Assembly: GCA_017415105.1 (NCBI GenBank)
Contig: JAFQJD010000006.1
Location: 41,610-105,609 of the forward strand
DNA from: Clostridia bacterium
GTDB taxonomy: Bacteria > Bacillota > Clostridia > UBA1381
Length of the DNA stretch: 64,000 nucleotides
Direction of reading: 5' to 3'
Numbering within the stretch: position 1 is the stretch's first letter; each line of letters starts with the position of its first letter. Below the pieces are notes generated by a model, which saw nothing but the letters and a program-made list of their open reading frames with translations, was not told the DNA's origin and made no database searches. The position numbers were made by a program, and so were the translations under genes. Shown here piece by piece: positions 1-8,362 of this stretch.

Positions 1-235
1 TGATTGGCAGGCAAGTGTCGGAGAGCTGCTTACATCTCCGAAAGGTTCAAGTTCATTGCGTTTGACAATTTTTGATGTTAAGAACGATGAAATATACGCA
101 GGTGATTTCTACGAGATGTATAACAGGTACACAATTCTTGCAAATACCAAGGTTTCTGAGGAAACAGAAAAAGTAATGGTATTTATGAGAATGCGTTATG
201 TAACAACAAGTGAAATCATCGTAATGGTATATTAA
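1..235 (+). CDS. C-terminal end of an unknown protein (5' truncated)
   Basis: An open frame runs from the window edge (codons starting at base 2) to TAA at 233-235, giving about 77 residues with no start inside the window. The sequence alternates hydrophobic and polar residues and ends in VMVY, like the last strands of a beta-rich domain. I do not recognise the family. It ends only 27 bases before the ATG of the large secreted esterase and lies on the same strand, so the two may be co-transcribed and the missing part may also be a secreted protein. Confidence 0.6.
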   Translation, partial: DWQASVGELLTSPKGSSSLRLTIFDVKNDEIYAGDFYEMYNRYTILANTKVSEETEKVMVFMRMRYVTTSEIIVMVY

Positions 236-262
236 GGATAACGGAAAAAGGAGGAATTGAAA

Positions 263-3200
263 ATGAAAAAATTATTAAGTTTTCTTATAACAATGTCAAT
301 TATGCTTGGTATGTTCCCGTCCGTTCCGGTATCCGCAGCATGGGACGGTACAGCGGCAACTGCCTTTGCCGGCGGTAGCGGTACAGAGAGTGACCCGTAT
401 CTGATTACAACCGCAGCAGAGCTTGCATTGGCAAGAGATATGATAAATGCAGGTACGGCAAACGAAGCACACTTCAAGCTTACAGCTGATATTGACTACG
501 AAGATAATGCATGGGAGCCGATAGGCAACTACAACGATAAAACAAGTACCGGATACAAATTCAAAGGAACATTTGACGGTAACGGTTATGTAGTAAAAAA
601 TCTTTTGATTGAACAGACCGGCACAGCAAAAACAGATTTTATCTACCGCAGAATAGGCTTTTTCGGTGTTACAAGCGGGGCAACTGTTAAAAACCTAGGT
701 ATTGACAAAATAATAATCAAGGTTAAAAACCATGACTATTATCCTAACGGCGAAAATGATTCTACCGGAAGATACAGAGCCGGTTATATAGGCGGTTTTG
801 CAAGTGTTGCTGACGGTACATTTGAAAACTGCTACGTAGCAAATTCAGAAGTACGAAATCTCAAGAGAGATACAAATGACGGTGGACTTGCAGGATTTGC
901 GGGTCACGTAGGCTCCAATACAACAGTTAAAAACTGTTATGTGTATGATACAACGATATGTGCAGGCTACTCTGCACCACAGGCGGGGTTTGTTGCAACA
1001 ATCGGCGGTTCGGGTGTATCTTTCGAGAACTGCTATGTTGCAGGAGTAACGGTTGATGTAACAGACGCATCAAACTCAGCAACTGCTGTTTGCTCAAATT
1101 ATGGTTTTGGTCATGACAGCAGTCAAGAAGTATCAGTTGTAAACTGCTACACTGAAATGGCTGACAGTCAGGGCACTACCACACTTACATGGCTTACTCT
1201 GTATGCTTATACAGAAGAAAGGTCTCTTATAACAACTACTTCAGATAAAGCCACAATCATTGCAGGTCTTGTAACAAACAATGCAGACACTGTATATACG
1301 TATGATGAGACAAGTGTAATAAACGACGGTTATCCGTATGTTGATTATGAAACGGTATTGGCGACACCGAGCCCGAGCCCATCACCAAGCCCGAGCCCGT
1401 CACCGTCACCTACGCCGACTGTTGATCCGAATGCAACAGAGACACCGTTGCCGGATATAAACCTCGTGCTGATGGGCGATTCGTTGATGGACAAAGATAA
1501 TAACACCATAGGAAGCCAGTATTCATGGACGAAGCGTGGCTGGGCAGGTCAGATAGGCAATTTTATAAAAAGCGATAAGATTACACTTGTCCATCACGGA
1601 CACAACGGTCAGACGGTTAAGGATTTTATAGACGGACGCTCATGGCCACACAACTGTAGCTGGGATACAATCAAAACCGAATTTGGTGAGGGCGATTATG
1701 TGGTTATTGCTCTTGGTACAAATGATAAGAATAAGCTTGATGCATATAATGAAGACCCGACAACAGGCTACAGTGCAGAGCAGTTCAAGACTTGGTATAA
1801 GCAGATTATAGCAGATACGAGAAGCAAGGGTGCAAAGATACTTGTTCTTACACCTCCACCTAACAACTGGAGTACTACGGGCAACAGCTTCAAAGGTACA
1901 GACACATGGTCATCAAGTGCGGCACTTCTTGAACTTGAAGATGAGGTTGATAACCTCACTGTTATAAACATAGGTGAGGCTTATGCTTCAACTCTGAATG
2001 CATATATGAACGCTACCGGATATACAGCAACTCAGCTGAAAATGGATTATAGCAATAATACAATAACAGGCCCCGGAGTTATCTTTGTTGACCATGTCCA
2101 CTTCTCAGAAATCGGTGCAAACCTTCTTGCATGGACAGTAGCAAATGAAATTGCAAAAACAACAACCGGACTTGAGAATTATATGGTACCGGGTTCGATG
2201 CCTACAGCTACTCCGGCACCGACGGCTACACCTACTCCGACAGCTACAGCAACAACAGCACCGACAACGGCGCCAACGACGGCTCCGACTGCGACCGCAA
2301 CTGCATCGACAGAGCCGACCGCAACTGCAACAACAGATCCGGAGGCCGGTTGGGACGGAACTCCTGCAACAAGCTTTGCAATAGGCGACGGTTCAGCGGG
2401 AAATCCGTATCTTATATCAGATGCGGCAGAGCTTGCATTAGCGGCTGCTAAAGTCAATGACGGTACTGCAAACACTGCTCATTTCAAGCTTATGGCGGAT
2501 ATAGACTGCAGTGCTCAGACCTGGACGCCGATAGGAAATAGCACAAACTATTTCCAGGGATTTTTCGATGGTAACTACAAAACAATAAGCAATTTCAAAA
2601 TTGAAGGTGACGCTTCATCAACATATGAGGCAATGGGCTTGTTCGGCTATGTGGGAAATAGCTCAAGCGGAACAACAATCAGAAACCTCGGTATTGAGAA
2701 TATAACTATTAAGTTTACAGGCAGTACAACAAAGTATCTTGGCGGTATGGCAGGATGTGTTTATGCATATACAACTATAGAAAACTGTTATGTTAAGAAT
2801 TCGTCATTAGAATTTAATTCAAACTACGGTGGAGGTAATCCTCTTAATGTTGGCTCGTTTATCGGACGTATAGGAAAAAATGCATCGACAGAAGCGTCAG
2901 CTCCTGTAGTTAAAAACTGTTACACATACGGTATGACACTCCGTACTGCCTATGACAGAATTTTAGGCGGATTTGTAGGTGCAGTTGACGGTACTTACCC
3001 CGGAAAATTCACTAACTGTTATGTAGCAAATGTAAGCTTCCCGTCAGGGTATACTAAATCTGACGCAGATAGCGGTATCAGATCTACACTCTATGCATTT
3101 GTCAGCAGTTCCGGAAAAGCAAATCTTAGCCTTTCGAATTGTTACTCAACGCTGACAAGCGGACAGGGTAATTGTACCGGAGTTCAGACATTTAACAGCA

Positions 3201-4486
3201 CAAATAATGTGGGAGAAACAGGTAAAACAGCAGCTGAGATAGTAACAGCATTTGCAGGTGTTGCAGAATTTGGAGTATCGGCAACTGTAAACAATGGCGA
3301 ATACCCGTGCCTGAAGTATGAGGACCCAATGTTGGGAGCAATGCCAACTCCGGCACCTACTCCGACACCGAGCCCGACTCCCGAGCCGACTCCGACTCCC
3401 GAGCCTACTCCGGCACCTACTCCGACTCCCGAGCCAATTCTTACAAAGATTGTCTTTGGCGAGCTTGAAACAGCTCCGGCTGCGGACGGAAAGCTGACAG
3501 CATCACTTGATGTTACATATACAGACCTTGACTATGATACAGCCAAGTTTATGGTAGTAAAGTACGGTGCTAAGGAACAGGTGCTTGAGGTTAAGGAACA
3601 GGTTAAGACTGTGCAGGATGGCGGATCGATTGATGAAACCTTTACTGTAACGCTTGATAGTGCTCCGGCAGAGGGAGAAACGCTTAAGTATTATTTGTGG
3701 GGCGACGGGAACGTTTCGCTTATAGATAATGCACCGTCTGATATTTCGGGCTTTAGTGCTGTTTCAAAGTATAAGGGTGTAGGACTATCGTGGGCACCAA
3801 GCTATGACGACAGTGCAAACACCATAGAGTATCATATATACCGTAACGGTGTATATCACGGAAAAACAACAGATACTTACTATCTTGCTCCCGGATCGCT
3901 TACAACAGGGTCTGTATATTCAGTAGTTGCGGTTGATGCAAACAGTAACGAGACAAGTCCTGTAATATCTGATGCAATGAAAAAGATACAGATGTTCTAT
4001 TGTAATCCGAATAATGCATCCGGTCTTTCAAACTTCTCACAGGACAGAAACTATGATGCGTATTCAGCACCGGTGACAATAAACGGTGTTAAGGCGTATG
4101 CAGTACCCGAAGTTCAAGACAAGTTACATTATATTTACTTCAGGATGGATACTGCTGTCTGTGACATCACAAGTGATGATCATGATATAGTATTTGAGAT
4201 TGATTATCTTGACCAGGGTACAGGCGAAATCAAGATGATATACAACAGAATAATAAATGACGGCGAGACAGATAACCATGTACCTGCACGTCAGAGTGTA
4301 GTGGTTGCAACAAAACAAAATACCGGTACCTGGAAGACTGCAGTTGTAAGAGTTTCAAATGCGGCACTGCGTAACTCTGCACATTCATCAAGCTCCAGCT
4401 TTGGTATAACTGTACCGTCTAATACTCCGTTAAATGATATAGCGATTAAAGAAATAAGAGTTATACAGGCGGAAAAGTACGAGTAA
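263..4486 (+). CDS. Large secreted multidomain protein with SGNH/GDSL esterase domain between two GLUG-like repeat domains
   Basis: ATG at 263 is preferred over the in-frame TTG at 257 because GGAGG (250-254) sits 8 bases before it; 1407 residues. Order: signal peptide (about 1-26); a repeat domain (about 27-350) of short beta motifs resembling GLUG/parallel-beta-helix repeats; a Pro/Ser linker; an SGNH hydrolase (about 400-630) with GDS (block I), GTND (block III) and DHVH (block V, Asp and His of the triad); a Thr/Pro/Ala linker; a second repeat domain (about 696-1030) clearly homologous to the first; a Pro/Thr/Glu linker; an FN3-like domain (about 1157-1240); and a C-terminal beta region. 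No LPXTG or SLH anchor is visible. The SGNH architecture fits a carbohydrate acetylesterase, for example on pectin, but the substrate is inferred. Ends at a bidirectional terminator. Confidence 0.85.
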   Translation: MKKLLSFLITMSIMLGMFPSVPVSAAWDGTAATAFAGGSGTESDPYLITTAAELALARDMINAGTANEAHFKLTADIDYEDNAWEPIGNYNDKTSTGYKFKGTFDGNGYVVKNLLIEQTGTAKTDFIYRRIGFFGVTSGATVKNLGIDKIIIKVKNHDYYPNGENDSTGRYRAGYIGGFASVADGTFENCYVANSEVRNLKRDTNDGGLAGFAGHVGSNTTVKNCYVYDTTICAGYSAPQAGFVATIGGSGVSFENCYVAGVTVDVTDASNSATAVCSNYGFGHDSSQEVSVVNCYTEMADSQGTTTLTWLTLYAYTEERSLITTTSDKATIIAGLVTNNADTVYTYDETSVINDGYPYVDYETVLATPSPSPSPSPSPSPSPTPTVDPNATETPLPDINLVLMGDSLMDKDNNTIGSQYSWTKRGWAGQIGNFIKSDKITLVHHGHNGQTVKDFIDGRSWPHNCSWDTIKTEFGEGDYVVIALGTNDKNKLDAYNEDPTTGYSAEQFKTWYKQIIADTRSKGAKILVLTPPPNNWSTTGNSFKGTDTWSSSAALLELEDEVDNLTVINIGEAYASTLNAYMNATGYTATQLKMDYSNNTITGPGVIFVDHVHFSEIGANLLAWTVANEIAKTTTGLENYMVPGSMPTATPAPTATPTPTATATTAPTTAPTTAPTATATASTEPTATATTDPEAGWDGTPATSFAIGDGSAGNPYLISDAAELALAAAKVNDGTANTAHFKLMADIDCSAQTWTPIGNSTNYFQGFFDGNYKTISNFKIEGDASSTYEAMGLFGYVGNSSSGTTIRNLGIENITIKFTGSTTKYLGGMAGCVYAYTTIENCYVKNSSLEFNSNYGGGNPLNVGSFIGRIGKNASTEASAPVVKNCYTYGMTLRTAYDRILGGFVGAVDGTYPGKFTNCYVANVSFPSGYTKSDADSGIRSTLYAFVSSSGKANLSLSNCYSTLTSGQGNCTGVQTFNSTNNVGETGKTAAEIVTAFAGVAEFGVSATVNNGEYPCLKYEDPMLGAMPTPAPTPTPSPTPEPTPTPEPTPAPTPTPEPILTKIVFGELETAPAADGKLTASLDVTYTDLDYDTAKFMVVKYGAKEQVLEVKEQVKTVQDGGSIDETFTVTLDSAPAEGETLKYYLWGDGNVSLIDNAPSDISGFSAVSKYKGVGLSWAPSYDDSANTIEYHIYRNGVYHGKTTDTYYLAPGSLTTGSVYSVVAVDANSNETSPVISDAMKKIQMFYCNPNNASGLSNFSQDRNYDAYSAPVTINGVKAYAVPEVQDKLHYIYFRMDTAVCDITSDDHDIVFEIDYLDQGTGEIKMIYNRIINDGETDNHVPARQSVVVATKQNTGTWKTAVVRVSNAALRNSAHSSSSSFGITVPSNTPLNDIAIKEIRVIQAEKYE
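1366..1440 (+). repeat. Low-complexity Pro/Ser linker coding repeat
   Basis: Tandem repeats of AGCCCG/TCACCA-type hexamers encode a Pro-Ser-Pro-Ser then Pro-Thr linker between the first repeat domain and the SGNH domain. Such linkers separate modules in secreted glycan-active enzymes. Confidence 0.85.
2197..2345 (+). repeat. Low-complexity Thr/Ala/Pro linker coding repeat
   Basis: Degenerate repeats of ACNGCNCCGACN encode a Thr/Ala/Pro-rich linker of about 45 residues after the SGNH domain. The composition is typical of extended extracellular linkers. It also opens long shadow frames that are not genes. Confidence 0.85.
3344..3437 (+). repeat. Low-complexity Pro/Thr/Glu linker coding repeat
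   Basis: CCGACTCCCGAGCC-type units are repeated in tandem and encode a (PTPEP)n linker before the C-terminal FN3-like and beta domains. Confidence 0.85.
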
Positions 4487-4490
4487 TTAA

Positions 4491-4523
4491 AAAACTACCA
4501 CAGGCATCGCCTGCGGTAGTTTT
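4491..4523. terminator. Bidirectional hairpin terminator
   Basis: Arms AAAACTACCACAGGC and GCCTGCGGTAGTTTT flank an ATC loop (one mismatch), with A and T tracts on either side. It sits between convergent genes and can serve both strands. Confidence 0.85.
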
Positions 4524-4525
4524 CT

Positions 4526-5287
4526 TTATTTTTCGGGAATAATCGGATATAACTGTATCATATTACCACCGTCAACAACCAGCTCGGCACCGGTTGTATT
4601 GAGTGAATTGTCGCTTGCAAAGTACCAGACCGCATTTGCAATGTCCTCAAATGATGCAATATCACCGAGTGGTGTATAGTTTGACAACGCCTCACGGCAG
4701 TTATTGTAGTTCTTTTCCCAACGGTCGGTTTTAATCATACCGGGGAGGACAGCGTTAACACGGATGTTATACTTGCCAAGGTCAAATGCGAGTGCACGCA
4801 TCATTCCGAGAGCTCCCGACTTTGATGCAGAGTATGCAATCCTGTCGGGGATTGCACGGTATGCAGTGTTTGAGTTTACAAATACCACCGAGCCACCGCC
4901 TTTTTTTATCATCTGCTTTGCGGCAGCACGTGTAATCATAAAGTTCCAGCATATATTGGTATTTATTACCTCGGCAAAATCTTTTATATCCACTGTCAGA
5001 AACTCCTGACAGATACCGAGGTTTGCGGCGTTTAGCACGACTGCATCAACCGGGTAGCCGAGTGAAGCAATATCGTTAAAAATACTGTTCACATTATTCT
5101 CATCACCGACTATCATATCATAGCCTTTTGAGAAGACACTATACTTTTCCTTAATAATTTCTGCAGTTTCTTTCGCGTGCTCACCGCTTCGGCTGCCGAT
5201 AAATACGGCATATCCCTCTTTTGCAAATTTATGTGCAATACCCAGCCCCGTATTGGTCGTAGCACCTGTTATAAATACTGATTTCAT
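4526..5287 (-). CDS. Short-chain dehydrogenase/reductase (SDR)
   Basis: 253 residues, usual for classical SDRs. The Rossmann glycine motif TGATTNTGLG lies at residues 7-16, the NAA structural motif near 86-88, N111, the catalytic Ser at 139 and Y152-xxx-K156 (YSASK), so the full Asn-Ser-Tyr-Lys set is present. The C-terminal VDGG is also typical. It is the third gene of a minus-strand operon after the lactonase-like and dehydratase-like genes and most likely interconverts a sugar acid or keto sugar with NAD(P)H. Starts at ATG 5287 preceded by GGAG on the minus strand. The substrate cannot be read from the sequence. Confidence 0.88.
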   Translation of the reverse strand: MKSVFITGATTNTGLGIAHKFAKEGYAVFIGSRSGEHAKETAEIIKEKYSVFSKGYDMIVGDENNVNSIFNDIASLGYPVDAVVLNAANLGICQEFLTVDIKDFAEVINTNICWNFMITRAAAKQMIKKGGGSVVFVNSNTAYRAIPDRIAYSASKSGALGMMRALAFDLGKYNIRVNAVLPGMIKTDRWEKNYNNCREALSNYTPLGDIASFEDIANAVWYFASDNSLNTTGAELVVDGGNMIQLYPIIPEK

Positions 5288-5300
5288 TTTATTACACTCC

Positions 5301-6461
5301 TCAAAAATAGAATTCTGTCCGGGCGGGGCGAATATCTGTCAATGCACCTGTGTAATGCCTCAATGTATGCAGCTGATAGGGGTGTGCAAGACACGCCTCT
5401 TCGTTTATCTCAATTCCAAGTCCTGCTCTTTCAGGGATAGTGATATATCCGTCCTTATACTCAAGACTTTCGTTTGTTATATCCTTTCGCCATTCTACGT
5501 CTGAATACATAATCTCAAGGATACAGAAGTTCGGACAGTTTGCCGCAAGTTGCAGAGTTGCTGCATTTGCAACCGGACCCGACGGGTTGTGCGGTGCAAA
5601 CGGGATATATCTGCATTCTGCCTCTGCCGCAATCTTCTTAAGTTCCATAATACCGCCTGCGTGCGAGATATCAGGCTGTATGTAATCTGCCGCCATTTTG
5701 TCAAACATCGGCTTGTAGTCCCAACGTGTGTAGAGGCGTTCACCGGCTGATATTGCAACCGGTGATTTGTCTTTAACCTCTTTTAGTGCATCAAGGTTAT
5801 CCGGTGGAACAGGCTCTTCAAAAAACATAGGCTTAAACTGCTCAAGCTCTTTTGCTATTTTGATGCTTGTAGGAATGTTAAATCTGCCGTGTCCCTCAAT
5901 GAGTAAATCAACCTCATTACCAACTGCTTCACGCACTGCCGATACGCAACGCAATGCCTTGTCAAGCTCCTTATTTGATATATCAAGATAATTCTTGCCA
6001 AACGGGTCCCACTTCATTGCAGTAACACCACGTTCTACTGCAATTTTTGCCTTTTCTCCAAACTCCTCCGGCTCTTTTGCACCCGCAAACCAGCCGTTGA
6101 CGTAAATTCGCACTTTGTCGTTTACTTTACCGCCTAAAAGTTGATATACAGGGACATTAAGGCTTTTTCCAAGTATATCCCATAGTGCCATTTCAACTGC
6201 TGATAGTGCCGACATCAGAACCGCACCGCCACGCCAGTATGCATCACGGTAGATATTGTGCCAATGCTTTTCTATATCAAGCGGATTTTTGCCCACAAGA
6301 TACTCCTTGATATGCTCAACAGCACCGATTAGTGCCTTTTCTTTATATTCAAGTGTTGCTTCGCCGACACCGTCAATACCTTCGTCTGTATATACCTTAA
6401 CAAACACCCAGTTTGTTCTGAAGCAGTCAACTGCAAAGGTTTTAATATCAGTTACTTTCAT
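5301..6461 (-). CDS. Enolase-superfamily sugar-acid dehydratase, galactonate-dehydratase-like
   Basis: 386 residues, the usual length of the mandelate racemase/muconate lactonizing family. The N-terminal capping domain (about 1-115) is followed by a beta-barrel with metal-ligand regions E189, E215/E216 (FFEEP) and E241 (AGER), and with H191 (EGHGRF) and H291 (PHNPSGP) in the positions of the two catalytic histidines of D-galactonate dehydratase. The overall pattern is closest to DgoD-type enzymes, which convert an aldonic acid to its 2-keto-3-deoxy derivative in the cytoplasm. Its start overlaps the stop of the upstream metallo-hydrolase by 4 bases, and the SDR follows 13 bases later, so the three form an operon. 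Which sugar acid is used is uncertain. Confidence 0.85.
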   Translation of the reverse strand: MKVTDIKTFAVDCFRTNWVFVKVYTDEGIDGVGEATLEYKEKALIGAVEHIKEYLVGKNPLDIEKHWHNIYRDAYWRGGAVLMSALSAVEMALWDILGKSLNVPVYQLLGGKVNDKVRIYVNGWFAGAKEPEEFGEKAKIAVERGVTAMKWDPFGKNYLDISNKELDKALRCVSAVREAVGNEVDLLIEGHGRFNIPTSIKIAKELEQFKPMFFEEPVPPDNLDALKEVKDKSPVAISAGERLYTRWDYKPMFDKMAADYIQPDISHAGGIMELKKIAAEAECRYIPFAPHNPSGPVANAATLQLAANCPNFCILEIMYSDVEWRKDITNESLEYKDGYITIPERAGLGIEINEEACLAHPYQLHTLRHYTGALTDIRPARTEFYF

Positions 6462-7135
6462 TTGAATTTCACCTCTTTGTAAATTTGAGGAACTGTTTTG
6501 GACTCATACTCAAAGCAATTCATATCAATTTCATCAAACATTCCGCAGTGTACGGGTACTGCAAATTCAGGTGCAACCCTTTCGCAAAAAGCCTTTGCAT
6601 CTGCCATATTCATATTGTTTCCAACGCCGTTTACGGGCAAAAATACCGCATAAATATCGTTTGGAATATCAGCGAAGATATCCTCATTGTACAGTGTGTC
6701 ACCGGTTATGTAATACTTTTTCTCGCCGTCGTCTATGATTATGCCGATAGCACAGGGATCGCTGTGTTCTGCCTTTACAGCAGTGAATTTTATATCGTTT
6801 TGCGTCCATGTTGTGTGACGGTTAAACTGAACATAGTTATTGCTGCCGCCAAGCTTTCTCACCTCTGTCCACACCGATGACGGCGAAAGTACAGTAACGA
6901 CTGTGTTTTCGTTTATAAAACGAGGTGCAGTTTCGGGATCATAGTGGTCAAGATGGTTATGCGTAAAAATCACCATATCAGGGGATATATCAAATAAATC
7001 CTCACTCACTGCCACCCGTCTGTAGTTTTTTGGCTCGAATTTTTTAACGCAGTCTGAAAGGTAGGGGTCAATCATAATTTTAAATCCGTCCTTTTCAAAA
7101 AGCAGTCCGGCTTGCCCAAGCCATGTTATTTTCAT
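6458..7135 (-). CDS. MBL-fold metal-dependent hydrolase, UlaG-like
   Basis: 225 residues. The metallo-beta-lactamase signature HNHLDH is at 59-64 and the later GDT (about residue 147) and VPVHCGMFDE segment supply further metal ligands. The compact size and opening MKITWLGQAGLLFE match the UlaG/YtnP-like branch that includes L-ascorbate-6-phosphate lactonase. As first gene of the operon with a sugar-acid dehydratase and an SDR, it could open a sugar lactone before dehydration; this is inference. A divergent AraC gene begins 114 bases away, a common layout for a local regulator. Confidence 0.8.
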   Translation of the reverse strand: MKITWLGQAGLLFEKDGFKIMIDPYLSDCVKKFEPKNYRRVAVSEDLFDISPDMVIFTHNHLDHYDPETAPRFINENTVVTVLSPSSVWTEVRKLGGSNNYVQFNRHTTWTQNDIKFTAVKAEHSDPCAIGIIIDDGEKKYYITGDTLYNEDIFADIPNDIYAVFLPVNGVGNNMNMADAKAFCERVAPEFAVPVHCGMFDEIDMNCFEYESKTVPQIYKEVKFK

Positions 7136-7249
7136 AAAATCACTCCACTCTGTTGACTTTTTGATAGATTTATTTTATAATATATTTTATCGGATGTATA
7201 TAATAATCTTACTAAATTTATTAGAAATCTTACTATATGAGGAGTAATT

Positions 7250-8062
7250 ATGGAAATTGTATTGCCGGAGATTGTTTCTATAGGGGTTTTTAATGCACAA
7301 AATATCGCACAGAACAAAAACCTTACAAAAAAACGTACTACTACAATGTTTGAAATTGAAATCCCGATTGAAAACGGCGGAGTCTCTTATATAAACTCTG
7401 ATGGCATAGCAGTAGAACCGTCCTTTGTCATATGTGCAAAGCCGGGACAGACACGTCAGACACGGCTTCCGTTTAAGTGCTATTATATTCATTTTATTTT
7501 AAATAGTGGTGTACTTTACGATACACTGATGAATATGCAGAGCTTTGTTAAAACGGACAGATTCGATAAGTACAAAGAGATGTTTGAGAGAATGCATAGG
7601 TATTTTGAAACGGCAGTTGAGGCGGACGAGATAATCCTTCAGAGTCTTGTTATGGAGCTTATATACACTCTTTCAAAGGATTCACAAAGACTCAAGAAAC
7701 GTGAGCAGATAAAGACGAATAACTACGAGGTAATTGAACGTGCGATAAAGTACATAAAAGGCAATCTCACGTCTGATTTATCGCTTAATACGGTGTCTCT
7801 CTATGCAGGAATGAGCCCGATACATTTTCATAACTGTTTCAAGACCGCCACTGCACGCACATTGCATCAATATGTCGAGGAGCAACGCATTAAAAAAGCG
7901 GCAAATATGCTTATTACAACCGATGCTACACTGACAGAGGTTGCGTACGAATGTGGGTTTTCTTCACAGTCATATTTCAGCTACGCATTCAAGCGGAAAA
8001 TGAGTGTTACACCTCGTGAATATGCAAAGCGGGTTTTTGGCAGATATGAAAAAGAAATATAA
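7250..8062 (+). CDS. AraC-family transcriptional regulator
   Basis: 270 residues. The N-terminal half (about 1-150) looks like a cupin-type ligand-binding domain. The C-terminal 100 residues carry two helix-turn-helix motifs, including LSLNTVSLYAGMSPIHFHNCF and the second helix region EVAYECGFSSQSYFSYAFK, then the typical TPREYAK ending. It is divergent from the lactonase-dehydratase-SDR operon and probably activates it in response to the sugar or sugar acid. ATG 7250 is preceded by GAGGAG. Confidence 0.88.
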   Translation: MEIVLPEIVSIGVFNAQNIAQNKNLTKKRTTTMFEIEIPIENGGVSYINSDGIAVEPSFVICAKPGQTRQTRLPFKCYYIHFILNSGVLYDTLMNMQSFVKTDRFDKYKEMFERMHRYFETAVEADEIILQSLVMELIYTLSKDSQRLKKREQIKTNNYEVIERAIKYIKGNLTSDLSLNTVSLYAGMSPIHFHNCFKTATARTLHQYVEEQRIKKAANMLITTDATLTEVAYECGFSSQSYFSYAFKRKMSVTPREYAKRVFGRYEKEI

Positions 8063-8070
8063 TTGTACTA

Positions 8071-8099
8071 TTGTAAAAAAGGGCAAAGTATGGTAGAAT
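8071..8099 (+). promoter_or_regulatory. Putative promoter upstream of hairpin array 1
   Basis: TTGTAA (8071-8076), a 17-base spacer and TAGAAT (8094-8099). Transcription from here would begin inside the hairpin array and give the serpin mRNA a structured leader of about 255 bases. Confidence 0.5.
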
Positions 8100-8100
8100 A

Positions 8101-8325
8101 GATTTAACAAAGTTAAATCTATTCAGCTAAATTCGCTTGGCAGCGAGCTAAATGTGCTGACGCACGCTAAATTACTTCGTAGCTAAATTGACCTGCGGTC
8201 AGCTATTAAGCGAATTTAATTTAGCTACTCCGAAGGAGTTATTTAGCTATGGAACGAAGCGGAATAATTTAGCTTTGCAACTTGTTGCAAAATTTAGCTA
8301 AAATAAGTGTCATCTAAATCGTTCA
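8101..8325. repeat. Hairpin array 1: four AGCTAAAT-type words, then four reverse-complement ATTTAGCT words
   Basis: Left half: (A)GCTAAAT at 8125, 8146, 8166 and 8181. Right half: ATTTAGCT at 8219, 8241, 8267 and 8292. Between the words sit small independent hairpins such as GTGC-TGAC-GCAC, TAC-TTC-GTA, GACC-TGC-GGTC, ACTCC-GAA-GGAGT and TTTGCAAC-TT-GTTGCAAA. An opening hairpin GATTTAAC-AAA-GTTAAATC is at 8101-8119. TAAATTCGCTT (8129-8139) also pairs perfectly with AAGCGAATTTA (8208-8218). The array ends with a tail, CATCTAAATCGTTCA (8311-8325), nearly identical to the tail of array 2. No coding gene fits this 300-base gap. Confidence 0.85.
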
Positions 8326-8362
8326 ATGATTCTATAATTATAAAAAATGCGGAGGTGATTCC

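Noticed and set aside
1366..1440. Tandem short repeats that could be read as a CRISPR or VNTR locus
   Set aside because: They encode a Pro/Ser linker in frame within a secreted protein; no spacers or cas genes.
2145..2475. Long open frames on both strands across the Thr/Pro linker
   Set aside because: They result from the low-complexity repeat, lack ribosome-binding sites and have nonsensical composition.
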